Source: Apteryx mantelli (Eukaryota; Chordata; Aves; Apterygiformes; Apterygidae). Taken from it: a stretch of DNA of 64,000 nt. The notes under the pieces were generated by a model. That model searched no databases. It worked only from the letters and a program-made list of their open reading frames with translations, and had not been told where the DNA came from. Of the stretch, positions 61,001-64,000 are shown one piece after another (position 1 is the first letter of the stretch; each line of letters begins with the position of its first letter). The translations under genes and the position numbers were made by a program. Where the stretch lies: positions 24,555,958 through 24,619,957 of the forward strand of contig NC_089979.1 of NCBI RefSeq assembly GCF_036417845.1. Reading direction: 5' to 3'.

Positions 61001-64000
61001 AAGTTTTGGGTTTGACTGGTATCGAGAAAACCATGTGGAATTGGACCTGTGAAATGCAGGTAGAAGTAGTCACCTCACAGGCGAATGTGAGAATTAATCA
61101 GGGCGTGTGAAACACTCGGGATCTGGGTGGCAGAACTCTGCAAAAGGCATAAGAATGCCAGCAACAGCAATAGGAACAGTAAAATAATAGCAACAACCAG
61201 AAAAGAATAATATCAGGGTTTTAAAAATGATTTTCTTACTGTTTTCTCACCAATAAAAATTGGCCAGGTTTCACTTTATAATTGCATTATAAATATTTTG
61301 GAATGATTTTTTATTTCGTATACATTTCTCCAAACTAATGCAATTTGGAGCTTTCTAAACTGCAGTTTTAACAGTTTCATGAATTTCCTTACATTAGAAC
61401 ACACAGTTTTCACATTTTAAAATTTCTTTCTTCATGTGTGTTTGCTATTTTGGAAAAAAAAATCACCAAAAGCAAAATCTGAAACTCAGGAGGTGGCTAA
61501 AAGCAAATATCATTTTTCCCTCCGGAAGTCTAATGGAAATTTCTCTCATCATAAGCCTAACATGAGCAGTAGTGTTGAGGGCTAGTGTTAAAATTCATCC
61601 CTATTCAAGTGGTTGGGCTATGGCCCAAGCAACACTCATTTTAGCTCTATTTTGTGGGCTTGTATAAGATTTCTTGTGGTGTGTAAGTGGCCTTTGTATA
61701 GAGTATCAGTCTGTAGACAGTTCCTCTTACTCTCTTTTACTTACAGCTAGGTTGTGGTTTATTTTAACATGCAAGATCCATTGTATGTTTTTATTTCTGC
61801 GAACCAAAATCATTCTCTATTAGGGAGACTGGAAAAAAAATGCAGTCAAAATATGGGCTTCTTCCCTCTTTACCATGAAAAGCTCCTGTATTCAAATCAC
61901 ATAATCAGGGGGTAGGGATTCCTACTGGCAGAGCAGTTACCATAATGCTTTCTGAAATGTCCGCTTAGTCCATATGTGCCGATTTTCATTGAAACAAGCC
62001 TCGGTTTTGAAAAGGGGACTTGACTTGTCTGTCAGAGCTCCAAATCTGAGGCATTAAACTCCCATTGCTTTCGACATAAATATTTTTAGCATCTCTGCTT
62101 CCTTACCGCAGTGCTCCCGAAAATGTTGTCTTTTGGTGCTCCGTTCTAGAAAGAATTTTCGTTTTCAGAGGGTTGATTTTGACCGCAAGCTGCTTCCCTT
62201 TCGTGGATGCGCCTTCCTTGGTGGGAAACGCACCCGCTCCTCTCCCTGCCCGGCTGCCCCTGCCCTCGGCCACAGCACGGGCACCCTCAGAGGAGCAGTT
62301 GGCGTGCTGGCACCCTTCTCTGCTGTCTGCCTCTGTACCAGTCAAATATGATTTTTTGCTTAATGCAGGAAATCATCAATTTCTTCTCAGTGCATTCATT
62401 TCAGCCTGTCCAGTCTCAGGACTGGTATGCAAACCTCAAAAGTTAATCTGAGCAAGCATTTTAACTGTCAATCCTATGCCATGCGAACTAGCAGGAGGCT
62501 GAAGTACTCAGAGCATGCCCACATAAATAGGGCTGCTTTAGGAAAATCTGAATCAGCTCCCATATTGCCGCCCTCCAGGAAAAGTCTGGTTTCACTTTCT
62601 GACCGCCCCGTAAGCAGCTTGTGCGTCTATCAGCGCGGCACGGCCAGAGGGCTGCGCCGGCAAGTCCCACACACTTTGTCCCTGTGGACATTTCTGCAGC
62701 TCCACAATACAGTGAAGGAATTTCATATTTCTGTTCATTTTGCTTCCATCTTTGTTTCTTAGTCTTCTCACAAGAAAAGTCGGAAAAGTAACAGGGCTAA
62801 CCCAATGTGACACTGTTGCTTTTTACAGTGTTTTATTTTGTCATGCATCGGTGGCAACGCTGCTTCTCTGCAAGCAATCTGCATTTTTGTCACTGTCTGA
62901 GATTGGAACCATATTGTCTCCTTGCTCACAGTTACAGACTTAATATGTGGGCACAAAGTGTGGAGCCACTCCTGCATTCGCTGTGCCTCAAAACGCACCC
63001 TGCCATCAGAGAACAAACTGTGGCATAGAAAGCACAAGAAAGTGAGGATGTTTATAATATGAGAATGGTTCTTATTTTGTTCATTCTGGCATAGAAAACT
63101 AAAAATATATAGGAAATTGTCTTTTCTGTTTAGGATCAGATTTGCTTTTGAAAAAGTACAACTAACTTTGTAAACATTAAAATAGAAGCAATAAAGATGT
63201 GAAATTTCACACAAGGGATCTACAATGTCTGTGTAATTATAAGCATATGGTTACTTTACATGAGGTCTCTGTTATACTTTTATTTACTGGTGCTTTGGGA
63301 AAATAGAGGTTCTCAAATTCAGTGTTTATTTACATGTATAGGGAATGTCACAGTCCCCATTAACCTGTCATAATCTGTATTTCTGTTTCAGAGCACCAGC
63401 TATATAAACTGAACCACCAGTTTTGCTATCATTTATAATTTGCTCAGCTACACTGCTAACTCAGACAATTTCTGTTGTTTCTGAATAATGTATATCCTGC
63501 TGCCAGTTGCAGAACGGGACCGACTTATTGACTCAGTGCCTGAACAGCTCCGCAGAACTCATTTCAGCTGTTGGGGGGCTCAAAAGCAAAAGGCTATTGC
63601 TTTGATTCAGTTTTTTCCATTCTGAAGAGTTTGGTGGCACTTTAATTTATTGTATTCTTTTTAATCTGCCGTTCCATAAGCTGTGAATCCAGCCCTGGAG
63701 GGTACTTGGCATTTTTTCTTTGGTAGTGAGTATCCACAATTCCTATTTTTGGACACAAAAGGACCTCAGCCTTGGTGGGATCCAGCCCTCTATTTGTGGG
63801 CTGAATTTTGCTATTTTTTATCTTTAATACTTAGTGACCATACATCTGTTCCTTGCTTCAGTGCAATGAGTGCAGGAACCAATATATGAGTAGTAACTTC
63901 TCATTTTAGAAAAAATGTGAAGTAATTTCCAGGCATTTCTTGCATTTTTCCATTTTACATAAGGTTACTTACACTTCTGATAAGTTATATTTAACTGTGG
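58071..64000. other. Upstream intergenic region of GDF6
   Basis: No gene is recognised. It holds two strongly pyrimidine-rich plus-strand stretches (about 58.72-58.94 and 59.78-60.44 kb), an AT-rich unique block (about 61.2-61.5 kb) and another at 62.8-63.5 kb. The next gene on this side is not reached. Confidence 0.65.

Noticed and set aside
1-64000. CRISPR arrays, tRNA/rRNA genes, prokaryotic operons, endogenous retroviral genes
   Set aside because: None was seen. No regularly spaced repeats with unique spacers were found, and no gag/pol-like frames were recognised apart from the CR1 ORF2 remnant.

Overview
The window looks like vertebrate, most probably avian, nuclear DNA. It has CR1-family LINE remnants (a 5'-truncated copy ending in the ATTCTGTG/ATTCTATG octamers typical of bird CR1, and a longer decayed ORF2), overall low repeat content, an intron-containing developmental gene, and GC-rich CpG-dense blocks set in AT-rich non-coding DNA. 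No bacterial-type operon, phage, CRISPR array or tRNA/rRNA gene was seen. Assignment to birds rather than to another CR1-bearing sauropsid is an inference.

Only one protein-coding gene can be supported. It is GDF6 (growth differentiation factor 6, also called BMP13), a BMP-family secreted ligand on the minus strand. Exon 1 coding sequence is 57214-57550. A 10,318-bp intron (46896-57213) follows, with clean GT and AG ends and a phase-1 junction. Exon 2 coding sequence is 46024-46895. The joined reading frame is 1,209 nt, giving 402 residues: signal peptide, propeptide, an RRQRR furin-type site, and a 120-residue mature ligand with all seven cystine-knot cysteines. The 3' UTR probably runs down to about 44.9 kb, possibly 44.45 kb, through AT-rich sequence. 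The start region, exon 2 and several parts of the intron are CpG-rich. A decaying minisatellite with 50-bp units lies 0.2-0.5 kb upstream of the start codon.

Layout. 1-44 kb is gene-free DNA downstream (3') of GDF6. It holds three CR1-type LINE remnants (3445-3665, about 26.09-26.48 kb, about 39.06-40.91 kb), simple repeats (notably a 140-bp CTCCT/CCCTT array at 14.1 kb and a 26-bp A run at 28.05 kb), and several AT-rich, homeobox- and forkhead-motif-rich blocks that look like regulatory elements. 44.4-46.0 kb is the GDF6 3' UTR. 46.0-57.55 kb is the gene body. 57.55-58.1 kb is the GC-rich promoter/5' UTR zone with the minisatellite. 58.1-64 kb is upstream intergenic DNA with two strongly pyrimidine-biased stretches.

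The arrangement fits a single dosage-sensitive skeletal and eye patterning gene beside a wide gene-poor flank. In mammals GDF6 is known to be controlled by distant enhancers in such flanks. Most long open frames in the window are explained by GC richness, pyrimidine strand bias or simple repeats, not by coding. I found no convincing new multi-gene system. The more unusual items are the promoter-proximal minisatellite, a perfect forkhead inverted repeat at 1.63 kb, and the number of CpG-dense blocks inside the GDF6 intron.
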